Below, one piece after another: positions 7,368 through 15,483 of a stretch of 53,142 nucleotides of DNA. The DNA is from Bacteroidales bacterium. Its GTDB lineage: Bacteria > Bacteroidota > Bacteroidia > Bacteroidales > FEN-979. A program made the position numbers and the translations under genes. The notes below the pieces were generated by a model. The model was not told the DNA's origin and did no database searches. It saw only the letters and a program-made list of their open reading frames with translations. The DNA lies in contig JAUXWT010000004.1 of assembly GCA_030681475.1 (NCBI GenBank), positions 1 to 53,142 of the forward strand. The letters run 5' to 3'. How positions within the stretch are numbered: position 1 is the stretch's first letter; every line of letters starts with the position of its first letter.

Positions 7368-9170
7368 ATGAACGACAAGGATTCTATCGGTATATTTTTC
7401 TACAACTTACCTGTATCGATGGGTGAACCCATCGACTACACCGAGTTAACCAGATATGTTCAGTCAATGCCGCAGGTTACAAAGACCTGGTTATATACCG
7501 ACTTTCAGTGGAACGAAGATACCATAAGAAAAAAGGTCGAGAGTCACAACCTTACCAGGATCATCATTGCCGGTGCCTTGCCAGGAACAGTTAAGGGATT
7601 GTTTTCCAAAGCAATGGCAATGTCAGGCAAAGATTCTCAATCTGTTATGCTGGCCTCCTTCAATCAATATGGTATTTGGTCGGGGAAAGATTCAGAACGC
7701 GCCAGAGCTTTGCTTCTATGCGCCATCAGGGATATTCCTTATGAGATTGCAGCAACTCCGGATGACACAACCGTTAACCCGGTCACGCTTATCATCGGGG
7801 CTGGTATTGCAGGTATTCAGGCAGCGCTTGAAATTGCCGGTGGAAACAACCTTGTTTATCTTCTTGAAAAAACCGGTACCATTGGCGGTAAAATGGCTAC
7901 TTTCGACAAGACCTTCCCTACGCTCGACTGCGCAGCATGCATCCTGACACCTAAAATGGTCGAAGTAAACCAGCATCCCAACATTAGGCTGATGACCTAT
8001 TGTGAGGTAAAGGAGGTGAAAGGCGAAGCCGGGAATTTTAATGTCAGGATCCTCCAAAAAGCAAGAAAGGTCAACGTCACTACTTGTATCGGTTGCGGTA
8101 CCTGCGCTGAGAAATGTCCGGCCTCCGCCCCCAGTGAATTTGATGCCGGAACAACCATGCGAAAAGCAATTTATATGCCTTTTCCACAAGCTGTACCAAA
8201 TAAATACATGATTGATGCTGAGTCGTGTATCTACCTTAAAACCGGCAAATGCAAAGCATGTGTGAAGGCTTGTCCGGTTCCCGATTGCATTAACCTCGAT
8301 GAGCAGGACAAGGAGGTTTCCCTGAATGTTGGAAATATCATCATCGCCACAGGCTACAAAACCTTCGACGCTATGAAGATGGAACAATACGGGTATGGTA
8401 AATATCCCAACGTTCTGAATGCCCTTGAATTTGAAAGACTTCTTAATGCATCCGGACCTACAAGTGGGAACATCCATTTCCGCAGCCAGGATAAAAAAGG
8501 CAACTGGATTTTTACAACCGAATCTGATAAACCGGAAAAACTTGCGATTATCCATTGTGTGGGCAGCAGGGATAAAAACCATAACAAGCACTGTTCACGA
8601 GTTTGCTGCATGTACTCCTTGAAATTTGCCCATCTGATCCTTGAAAAAATACCTGAGGCAGAGGTTTATGAATATTTTATCGATATGCGGGCCTTTGGGA
8701 AGGGTTATGAAGAATTTTATCAACGCATCAAAGAAGAAGGTGTTTCGATCATTCGCGGAAAAACTGCCAAGGTCGAAGAAAAAAACGGAAAACTGCTGAT
8801 CCGGGGTGAAGATATTGTTAATTCAACCCTGATCGAAAACTCGGTCGATATGGTTATCCTGTCAACAGGACTAGAACCAGGAGAAGACACAAAAAGGATC
8901 GGTGAAATGCTGAGGATCCCTTCAACGGCCGACGGCTGGTTCGAAGAGGCCAACTACAATACAAATCCCACGGGAACATTCCGCGGAGGAATCATGCTCG
9001 CAGGTAGCTGTCAGGGGCCAAAAGACATCCCCGACTCCGTTGCACAGGGCTCTGCCGCAGCAGCACGGGTTCTGCAAAGCATCATCAGAGGACATGTCTC
9101 AAAAGATGTTTCAGCCTTGTCGTTGCATGATATCGAAAAACGCATCAATGAGCTTTCACCGGTTATATAA
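7368..9170 (+). CDS. hdrA: HdrA-like flavoprotein, inserted-ferredoxin form (right cassette)
   Basis: 600 aa, collinear with the protein at 4284-6086. It has FAD motif GAGIAG, LDCAACILTPK, an inserted 2[4Fe-4S] ferredoxin (CIGCGTCAEKCP, then CKACVKACP) and the HdrA cluster cysteines (HCVGSRD ... CSRVCC). The N-terminal domain lacks the cluster cysteines and there is no C-terminal ferredoxin. It is the first gene of a seven-gene operon that ends in the hydrogenase. Its ATG lies four bases after a perfect Rex-type operator and no clear ribosome site is seen, so the leader is very short. Probably receives or delivers electrons through FAD in a complex with MvhADG and QmoC. Confidence 0.87.
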   Translation: MNDKDSIGIFFYNLPVSMGEPIDYTELTRYVQSMPQVTKTWLYTDFQWNEDTIRKKVESHNLTRIIIAGALPGTVKGLFSKAMAMSGKDSQSVMLASFNQYGIWSGKDSERARALLLCAIRDIPYEIAATPDDTTVNPVTLIIGAGIAGIQAALEIAGGNNLVYLLEKTGTIGGKMATFDKTFPTLDCAACILTPKMVEVNQHPNIRLMTYCEVKEVKGEAGNFNVRILQKARKVNVTTCIGCGTCAEKCPASAPSEFDAGTTMRKAIYMPFPQAVPNKYMIDAESCIYLKTGKCKACVKACPVPDCINLDEQDKEVSLNVGNIIIATGYKTFDAMKMEQYGYGKYPNVLNALEFERLLNASGPTSGNIHFRSQDKKGNWIFTTESDKPEKLAIIHCVGSRDKNHNKHCSRVCCMYSLKFAHLILEKIPEAEVYEYFIDMRAFGKGYEEFYQRIKEEGVSIIRGKTAKVEEKNGKLLIRGEDIVNSTLIENSVDMVILSTGLEPGEDTKRIGEMLRIPSTADGWFEEANYNTNPTGTFRGGIMLAGSCQGPKDIPDSVAQGSAAAARVLQSIIRGHVSKDVSALSLHDIEKRINELSPVI

Positions 9171-9185
9171 TATGGAGGAATAATT

Positions 9186-10316
9186 ATGAGTGTCCGTTTA
9201 AATCCAGATCTCAGGAATGAACTGGTTCAATATGGGATCGGCGATTGGAATGCGTGTTACCATTGCGGGACATGCACCGCCATGTGCCCTTTGTCGGAGG
9301 AAGGATTTCTGTTCCCGCGCAAAAAGATCAGACTGATGCAGATGGGGCTCGGAGATCAACTCGAAGCGAGTGTTGAACCATGGCTTTGCTATTACTGCGG
9401 CGATTGTACCACTACCTGCCCACGGGATGCAAACCCCGGCGAACTGATGATGTCGCTCCGCCGGTTTATGACTTCAAGGTATGACTGGACAGGGCTTTCC
9501 AAGAAGTTCTACACCTCTGAAGTATGGGAACTGGCATGGATCATTTTCTTCGCAATTTTGGTTGTGCTCTCTTTCGTAATCGTACTTCCTTCCTTCGGAT
9601 TTCATTATACTTCAGAACTGACGGCAGACGGAGGCGTCAAGGTGAACTCCTTCGCCCCGATCCGCATCATCGAAACATTCGACTGGGCAATGGCCATCAT
9701 CGTGGCTACGCTTCTGATGTCAAACATACTCCGGATGTACTACGCAATCATTTGGAAACACACCAATACAAAAGTCTCCCTGTGGGTTCACATCCGGGAA
9801 TTATGGCTGTTGATCTACAATTTTATGGTCCAACCCAAATTTTCAAAATGCGACAGTAAAGGGTATTGGGTCTCTCACTGGTTTCTGATGTCGGGTTATA
9901 CCATTATGTTCATTGTCATTGTTGTCTTTCTGCCCTGGTTCCAAACCGAGGAAATACTTCCGGTTTATGATCCGCAACGTTTGCTTGGTTATTATGCCAC
10001 TTTTGGCCTGCTTTTCGGTCTGTTTATTGCCATTGTCGGACGGGTAAAGAAAAAGGAGGTCAAATTTCAATTTTCTCATATAAGCGACTGGCTGTTCTTA
10101 GCCATGCTGACCCTTACAGTTATAACAGGGATCCTGATCCATATATTCAGGATCAATGGAATGCCGATGGCAACTTATATTTCCTACATAGCACACATGG
10201 CCATACTCGTTCCCATGATCCTGATCGAGGTGCCATTTTCGAAATGGTCACACCTCGCTTACCGGCCATTTGCCGTTTACATTGCACAACTGAAAAAAAA
10301 TGCGGTACCAAGATAA
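9186..10316 (+). CDS. QmoC-like HdrC-cytochrome b fusion (right cassette)
   Basis: 376 aa. The N-terminal HdrC-like part has CYHCGTCTAMCP and LCYYCGDCTTTCPRD, giving two [4Fe-4S] clusters. It is followed by about six membrane helices and the family ending PFSKWSHLAYRPF. It is a close paralogue of the protein at 3109-4272. A strong GGAGG ribosome site lies 15 bases after the preceding gene. It is expected to anchor the HdrA/Mvh proteins to the membrane and exchange electrons with menaquinone through heme b. Confidence 0.83.
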   Translation: MSVRLNPDLRNELVQYGIGDWNACYHCGTCTAMCPLSEEGFLFPRKKIRLMQMGLGDQLEASVEPWLCYYCGDCTTTCPRDANPGELMMSLRRFMTSRYDWTGLSKKFYTSEVWELAWIIFFAILVVLSFVIVLPSFGFHYTSELTADGGVKVNSFAPIRIIETFDWAMAIIVATLLMSNILRMYYAIIWKHTNTKVSLWVHIRELWLLIYNFMVQPKFSKCDSKGYWVSHWFLMSGYTIMFIVIVVFLPWFQTEEILPVYDPQRLLGYYATFGLLFGLFIAIVGRVKKKEVKFQFSHISDWLFLAMLTLTVITGILIHIFRINGMPMATYISYIAHMAILVPMILIEVPFSKWSHLAYRPFAVYIAQLKKNAVPR

Positions 10317-10348
10317 TTGATTTCAACAGGTAAAGTAATACAAACCCC

Positions 10349-12082
10349 ATGGAAGAACCAAGAATAGGCGTTTACGTTTGCTGGTGCGGTACCAACATCG
10401 CGAAAATGGTCGATGTCGAACAAGTTGCCGATGAAGTTAGTAAGCTTCCGCATGTCACCATCTCCAAAACCTATAAATATATGTGTTCGGATCCTGGCCA
10501 GGAGCTGATCATCAAGGACATTCGTGGCCACAAACTGAACCGGGTCGTGGTTGCGGCATGCTCTCCCCGTATCCATGAACTGACTTTCAGGAAAGCAGTT
10601 GAGAAAGCCGGGATCAATCCGTACCTATTTGAAATGGCCAACATCCGTGAGCAGAATTCATGGGTACACACCGACCGGACAGAAGCCACATCAAAAGCCC
10701 TTGACCTGGTTGTTGCGGCCATCCGTCGGGTGCAATATCATGAACCACTGCAGAAGCGTTCGGTGAATGTTGATCCGGCTACCCTTGTCCTGGGAGGCGG
10801 CATCGCCGGAATGGCTGCTGCACTGGAGATCGCCAACGCAGGGAAACAGGTTTATCTGGTCGAGAAAACTGACCGGCTTGGCGGCCAGGTCGCGAAATTC
10901 GATCTGACATTTCCGTACCTGTCGAGCGCCAGACAGTTAATCCAACCTTTTATTCAGCGTACCGAAAACCATCCGAACATCGATCTGTTCCTCAACACGG
11001 AGATCAAAGAGGTTACAGGGTACATCGGTAATTTTAAATCAAAAGTTGAGACAGCAGAAAACGGAACCATTGAACTGAACTTTGGAAACATAATCGTAGC
11101 TGTCGGACTAAAGCCTTTTAACCCGACAGTCATCAGTGAATACGGATATGGACAATTCCCTGATGTGATCACTTCACTGGAATTTGAAGAGATGTTATCC
11201 AACGGGCACCTCCTGACAAAGTATGGCAAAGAGCCCAGAAACATTGCCATCATCCATTGTGTCGGAAGCAGGAATAAAAAATATCATGAATATTGTTCCC
11301 GGGTATGCTGCATGGCTGCGCTTAAATTTGTTCATGAAATCAGGGCCTGCCTTTCATCAGCCAATATTTTCGAGATCTATGCCGATATGCGCGCATATGG
11401 CAAAGGTCATGAAGAGTTCTATGCACTGACCACACACAAGCAGATCATATTCCTGATGTATGATCAGCAGGAATCGCTCCCGGTTATCCGTCAGGCGAAC
11501 CGGAATGACAATTGCAACATGATCATCGAAATGGATGAAAAGTTGTCGGGAGAATCGATCGAGGTTCCGGTTGATATGGTCGTCCTGATGGTTAACATGG
11601 AGGCACACGAAAATGTTAAAGAGGTCGTTCGTGCCGTTGGGGTGAGTTTGTGCGGAAATCAGTTTTTTATAGAAAAACATCCGAAACTCGATCCTGTCGC
11701 AACTACGACAGGTGGTGTTTTTATTGTAGGTTCATGCCAGGGACCGAAGGATATTCCTGATTCGGTTGCCCAGGCAAGGGCTGCGGCAGCCCGGATACTG
11801 GCTTCTATCGCACAGGGTTCAGTAGCCGTTGAAGTTACCACTGCCAGTGTTATTGAGCACTTGTGTTGTGGTTGCCAGACCTGTATAAGGGTTTGTCCAT
11901 ACGATGCAATATCATACAACGAAGAAAAACAGGCGTCGGAGATCAACGAGGTGCTTTGTAAAGGTTGCGGGACATGTGGTTCTGCCTGTCCTGCCGGAGC
12001 GATCCTCAGCAAGCATTTCACCGACACCCAAATTCTTGCTGAAATTACAGGAATCATGTCAATGTCATATAAAGGAGCATAA
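10349..12082 (+). CDS. hdrA: HdrA-like flavoprotein, C-terminal ferredoxin form (right cassette)
   Basis: 577 aa, paralogue of the protein at 1367-3097. The N-terminal cluster domain has Cys11, Cys13, Cys46 and Cys71, but the conserved cysteine at 103 is Asn (REQNSWVH). There is a FAD Rossmann motif GGGIAG, the C-x11-C-x3-CC cluster motif, and a C-terminal ferredoxin ([24 protein letters not shown]) followed by [10 protein letters not shown]. In methanogens the C-terminal part of HdrA docks MvhD, and the mvhD gene follows after two bases, so this HdrA is the likely hydrogenase partner. Confidence 0.87.
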   Translation: MEEPRIGVYVCWCGTNIAKMVDVEQVADEVSKLPHVTISKTYKYMCSDPGQELIIKDIRGHKLNRVVVAACSPRIHELTFRKAVEKAGINPYLFEMANIREQNSWVHTDRTEATSKALDLVVAAIRRVQYHEPLQKRSVNVDPATLVLGGGIAGMAAALEIANAGKQVYLVEKTDRLGGQVAKFDLTFPYLSSARQLIQPFIQRTENHPNIDLFLNTEIKEVTGYIGNFKSKVETAENGTIELNFGNIIVAVGLKPFNPTVISEYGYGQFPDVITSLEFEEMLSNGHLLTKYGKEPRNIAIIHCVGSRNKKYHEYCSRVCCMAALKFVHEIRACLSSANIFEIYADMRAYGKGHEEFYALTTHKQIIFLMYDQQESLPVIRQANRNDNCNMIIEMDEKLSGESIEVPVDMVVLMVNMEAHENVKEVVRAVGVSLCGNQFFIEKHPKLDPVATTTGGVFIVGSCQGPKDIPDSVAQARAAAARILASIAQGSVAVEVTTASVIEHLCCGCQTCIRVCPYDAISYNEEKQASEINEVLCKGCGTCGSACPAGAILSKHFTDTQILAEITGIMSMSYKGA

Positions 12083-12084
12083 CT

Positions 12085-12519
12085 ATGAGCTACAGACCAA
12101 CAATCGTCGCTTTCCTCTGCAACTGGTGTGCATATACCGGCGCCGACCTTGCGGGGACCTCCAGGTTGCATTACGCACCCAACATCAGGATCATACGTGT
12201 GATGTGTTCGGGCAGGGTAGAACCAACGTTCATACTTAAAGCATTTCAGCAGGGCGCCGATGGTGTTCTGGTTTGCGGATGCCATCCGGGAGATTGTCAC
12301 TATCATGAAGGAAACTATAAATGCCTGCGCCGGTTTAAACTGATTCAAAAATATGTCGATCAGATGGGAATTGAAAAAGACCGTCTCCGGCTTGAATGGA
12401 TCAGCGCAAGCGAAGGACAACAGTTTGCCGAGTTGGTCAACAACATGACCAAAACGCTACTTTTGCTCGGCCCCGTTAAAATACAACGTTCACTGGAAGT
12501 TCAACATTTAAAACAATAA
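12085..12519 (+). CDS. mvhD: MvhD-like hydrogenase iron-sulfur subunit
   Basis: 144 aa, full length for MvhD. It begins with the family pattern [15 protein letters not shown], followed by VMCSGRVEP and [11 protein letters not shown], supplying cysteines for a [2Fe-2S] cluster. In methanogens MvhD passes electrons from the MvhAG hydrogenase to HdrA. It has a GGAG ribosome site and sits directly between HdrA and the hydrogenase small subunit, as expected for that role. Confidence 0.92.
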   Translation: MSYRPTIVAFLCNWCAYTGADLAGTSRLHYAPNIRIIRVMCSGRVEPTFILKAFQQGADGVLVCGCHPGDCHYHEGNYKCLRRFKLIQKYVDQMGIEKDRLRLEWISASEGQQFAELVNNMTKTLLLLGPVKIQRSLEVQHLKQ

Positions 12520-12522
12520 CAA

Positions 12523-13506
12523 ATGTCTGACTCATCAATTCCGAATCCCAAAATCAAACTCGCAGTTTACTGGGGATCAGCATGTGGTGGCTGTTGCGTA
12601 TCGGTGCTTGATACCCATGAAAAACTGTTGGATATCGTCAACGCTGCCGACCTGGTGTTTTGGCCGATTGCCATGGACATCAAATACAAGGATGTGGAAG
12701 CCATGGCAGATCAATCCATTGACCTGACCCTTTTCAATGGCGCTGTCAGGAACAGCGAAAATAAACATATGGCTGAAGTGCTTAGAAAAAAATCAAAGGT
12801 ACTCGTAGCCTATGGCGCTTGTGCTTACATGGGAGGCATCCCGGGCCTGGCAAATTTTCATTCCAGGGAGGAGATTTTCAAACGGGTCTATGAAGAGAGT
12901 GAATCCACCCTGAACCCTGATAAGGTCCGGCCTGTTGAGGAATTCGAGGTAAAAGAGGGAGTGCTTAAAATTCCGGAGTTCTTCAACGACGTTTACACCC
13001 TGAATCAGGTCGTTGATGTGGATTATTTTATCCCGGGATGTCCGCCTCAGAGTGAACGCCTTGTTGAGGTGTTCACCGCAGTAATTACCGGCATCGGCCT
13101 TCCGCCGAAGGGCTCGGTGGTAGGCGCGCTCGAAAAAACCAACTGCGATGAGTGCCTTCGGAAAAAAACCGACAACAAAGTAATTAAGCGGTTCTACCGC
13201 CCCTGGGAGATCGAGGACGATAAGGAGACCTGTTTTCTGGAACAGGGTGTAATTTGTATGGGCCCTGCCACTCGCGGAGGCTGCGGCGTAAGATGTGTCA
13301 CAGGCCATTCTCCGTGTCGGGGATGTTACGGACCACCACCAAATTCAACCGACCCCGGCGCAAAAATGATGTCTTCAATAGGCACAATGATCGATGCCGA
13401 CAGCCCGGAAGAAATTGATGAAATTATTGAAACCATTGTGGATCCCGCCGGACTATTTTACCGTTTTAGCCTGCCCGGCTCAATTTTAGGGAGGAAAGTC
13501 TTATGA
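12523..13506 (+). CDS. mvhG: [NiFe] hydrogenase small subunit, group 3c (MvhG-like)
   Basis: 327 aa. It starts with the small-subunit motif WGSACGGCC for the proximal [4Fe-4S] cluster. Later come YGACAYMGG, PGCPPQ, and a C-terminal cysteine-rich part (CMGPATRGGCG, CRGCYG) for the medial and distal clusters. It has no Tat signal, so it is cytoplasmic. Its stop overlaps the ATG of the large subunit by four bases. It relays electrons between the NiFe site and MvhD. Confidence 0.92.
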   Translation: MSDSSIPNPKIKLAVYWGSACGGCCVSVLDTHEKLLDIVNAADLVFWPIAMDIKYKDVEAMADQSIDLTLFNGAVRNSENKHMAEVLRKKSKVLVAYGACAYMGGIPGLANFHSREEIFKRVYEESESTLNPDKVRPVEEFEVKEGVLKIPEFFNDVYTLNQVVDVDYFIPGCPPQSERLVEVFTAVITGIGLPPKGSVVGALEKTNCDECLRKKTDNKVIKRFYRPWEIEDDKETCFLEQGVICMGPATRGGCGVRCVTGHSPCRGCYGPPPNSTDPGAKMMSSIGTMIDADSPEEIDEIIETIVDPAGLFYRFSLPGSILGRKVL

Positions 13507-14966
13507 GTAAAATAACGATCGACCCGATAACCCGGCTTGAAGGCCATGGAAAGATAGAGATCTTTCTGACCCCGGATGGTGGCGTTGAAAATGTCTATTT
13601 TCAGGTGCCTGAATTGAGAGGATTTGAAAAATTCTGCGAAGGAAGGCCCGTTGAAGAACTGCCTTCGATTGTAACTAAAATTTGCGGGGTTTGTCCCGGG
13701 TGCCACCATATGGCATCAGGCAAAGCTGTCGATGCTGTTTTTGGCCTGACACCACCCCCTACTGCATTGAAGCTGCGTGAACTTTTTTATATGGCCCATT
13801 TTGTGCACAGCCATATCGCCCATTTCTACGCGTTAGCTGCCCCTGACTTTGTGGTCGGGCCAACCGCGAATCCCGCGGAAAGGAATATTTTGGGAGTAAT
13901 TGCCAAGGTGGGTCTCGAAATCGGAGGAGAGGTAATCAAGCAACGCCGGATCGCCCAGGAGATCCAGGCACTGATCGGGGGACACCAGACCCATGTGGTC
14001 ATGAATACGCCCGGTGGCGTTAAAAAGGGAATCAACGAGGAGCAGCGCGATGATATCGTTAAAAAAGCCGAAGGCTTTATCGAATTTTCGAAATTTTCGA
14101 TCCAGTTATTCAAGGATGTCGTTCTTGGAAATACTGAGTACGTTGATCTCATCCTGAAAGGCCCCTATGCGCTGAAGTTACACTCCATGGGCCTGGTGGA
14201 TGACCAAAATAAGGTGAATTTCTATGATGGCAAGGTGCGGGTGGTTGACACCGAAGGGAAAGAATTATTCAAATACTCCCCAAATGAATATACTGACTTT
14301 GTGGAGGAACGTGTTGAACCATGGAGTTATCTGAAATTTCCATACCTGAAGAAAATTGGCTGGAAAGGATTTGTGGAAGGTCAGGACTCCGGTGTTTACC
14401 AGGCAACGCCACTCTCCAGGCTGAATGCTGCCGATGGCATGGCTACACCGGTTGCACAAAAGGAGTACGATGCCATGTTTGCCATTCTTGGAGGAAAACC
14501 TGTACATGCAACGCTGGCAATGCATTGGGCCCGTCTGGTGGAATTGATCTATTCGGCAGAGCGCTGTCTTGAACTTGCCCAGGACCCAGATATTACCGGA
14601 ACTGAACTCAGGGCGCCCATTGGAAAAATTGTCGGAGAGGGCGTCGGTATCGTGGAGGCACAGCGCGGAACCCTGACACACCATTATTGGACCGATGAGA
14701 AAGGAATGGTCAAAAAGGTTAACCTTATCGTAGGAACAACCAATAATCATGCAGCAATCTGCATGTCGCTTAAAAAGGCTGCGCAAGGATTGATTAAAAA
14801 AGACACGGAAATTACCGAAGGAACCCTGAACATGATCGAAATGGCTTTCCGGGCGTATGATCCCTGTTTTTCATGTGCCACACACTCATTGCCGGGACAG
14901 ATGAGAATGGAACTGATCCTGAAAGACCTTGAAGGAAATATCATCCGTAAGATAAAAAGAAGGTAA
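13503..14966 (+). CDS. mvhA: [NiFe] hydrogenase large subunit, group 3c (MvhA-like)
   Basis: 487 aa. The NiFe site ligands are intact: KICGVCPGCHH (Cys61, Cys64) near the N-terminus and DPCFSCATH (Cys455, Cys458, His461) near the C-terminus. Twenty-six residues follow His461 and would be removed by the protease encoded next. It lacks export signals. The order MvhD-MvhG-MvhA and the linked HdrA genes place it in the HdrA-coupled group 3c. Likely reaction: reversible H2 oxidation feeding the Hdr/Qmo-type complex. GGAGGA lies before the ATG. Confidence 0.93.
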   Translation: MSKITIDPITRLEGHGKIEIFLTPDGGVENVYFQVPELRGFEKFCEGRPVEELPSIVTKICGVCPGCHHMASGKAVDAVFGLTPPPTALKLRELFYMAHFVHSHIAHFYALAAPDFVVGPTANPAERNILGVIAKVGLEIGGEVIKQRRIAQEIQALIGGHQTHVVMNTPGGVKKGINEEQRDDIVKKAEGFIEFSKFSIQLFKDVVLGNTEYVDLILKGPYALKLHSMGLVDDQNKVNFYDGKVRVVDTEGKELFKYSPNEYTDFVEERVEPWSYLKFPYLKKIGWKGFVEGQDSGVYQATPLSRLNAADGMATPVAQKEYDAMFAILGGKPVHATLAMHWARLVELIYSAERCLELAQDPDITGTELRAPIGKIVGEGVGIVEAQRGTLTHHYWTDEKGMVKKVNLIVGTTNNHAAICMSLKKAAQGLIKKDTEITEGTLNMIEMAFRAYDPCFSCATHSLPGQMRMELILKDLEGNIIRKIKRR

Positions 14967-14967
14967 T

Positions 14968-15483
14968 TTGACCAGATTCGCAGAACGATCAGGAAAGGTT
15001 TTAGTGCTCGGGATCGGAAATGAGATATTGACCGACGATGGTATCGGGGTCAGACTCGTTGACGACCTTAAGGATAAAGGATTCCCACCAGAAGTAGTCT
15101 TTGAAAAAGGAACTGTGGGCGGATTGGAAATTCTTGAGTTTATTCAGGGATACCAGGAAGTTCTTTTTCTTGATGCCATTAAAACAACAGACGGTAAGGC
15201 GGGAGACGTCTATCACATGGATCTATCTGATTTTCTGGAAACATTGCATCTTTCCAACCTCCATGACGTCAGTTTTATCCAGGCAATCCGTCTCGGAAAG
15301 GAACTTGGATTCGATTTGCCGGCGAGACTCCGTATCTTCGCGGTGGAGATTGTGGAGGACCGCGTATTCAGCAGAAATTTTACATGCGAAATTGAAAAAC
15401 AATATCCCAGAATACTAAAGGAGGCCGAACATTTTATTCGTTCCAGAACGAAACAATATATGCTTGAAAATTCGCCTGGTTAG
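14968..15483 (+). CDS. Hydrogenase maturation protease
   Basis: 171 aa. It has GIGNEILTDDGIGV near the start, the nickel-sensing endopeptidase motif of the HycI/HyaD/FrcD family, with Glu and Asp ligands. It should cleave the C-terminal tail of MvhA after nickel insertion. Initiation is at TTG, two bases after the MvhA stop, with AGAAGG upstream. It ends the operon and overlaps the convergent fusion gene by four bases, so the two stop codons interlock. Confidence 0.88.
   Translation: MTRFAERSGKVLVLGIGNEILTDDGIGVRLVDDLKDKGFPPEVVFEKGTVGGLEILEFIQGYQEVLFLDAIKTTDGKAGDVYHMDLSDFLETLHLSNLHDVSFIQAIRLGKELGFDLPARLRIFAVEIVEDRVFSRNFTCEIEKQYPRILKEAEHFIRSRTKQYMLENSPG

Noticed and set aside
7716-8591. 291-codon open frame antisense to the right HdrA gene
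   Set aside because: It lies wholly inside a well-supported HdrA gene, has no recognisable domain and is low in signals for translation. It is a shadow frame.
11659-12420. 253-codon open frame antisense to HdrA and MvhD
   Set aside because: It crosses two clear genes on the other strand and encodes no recognisable protein.
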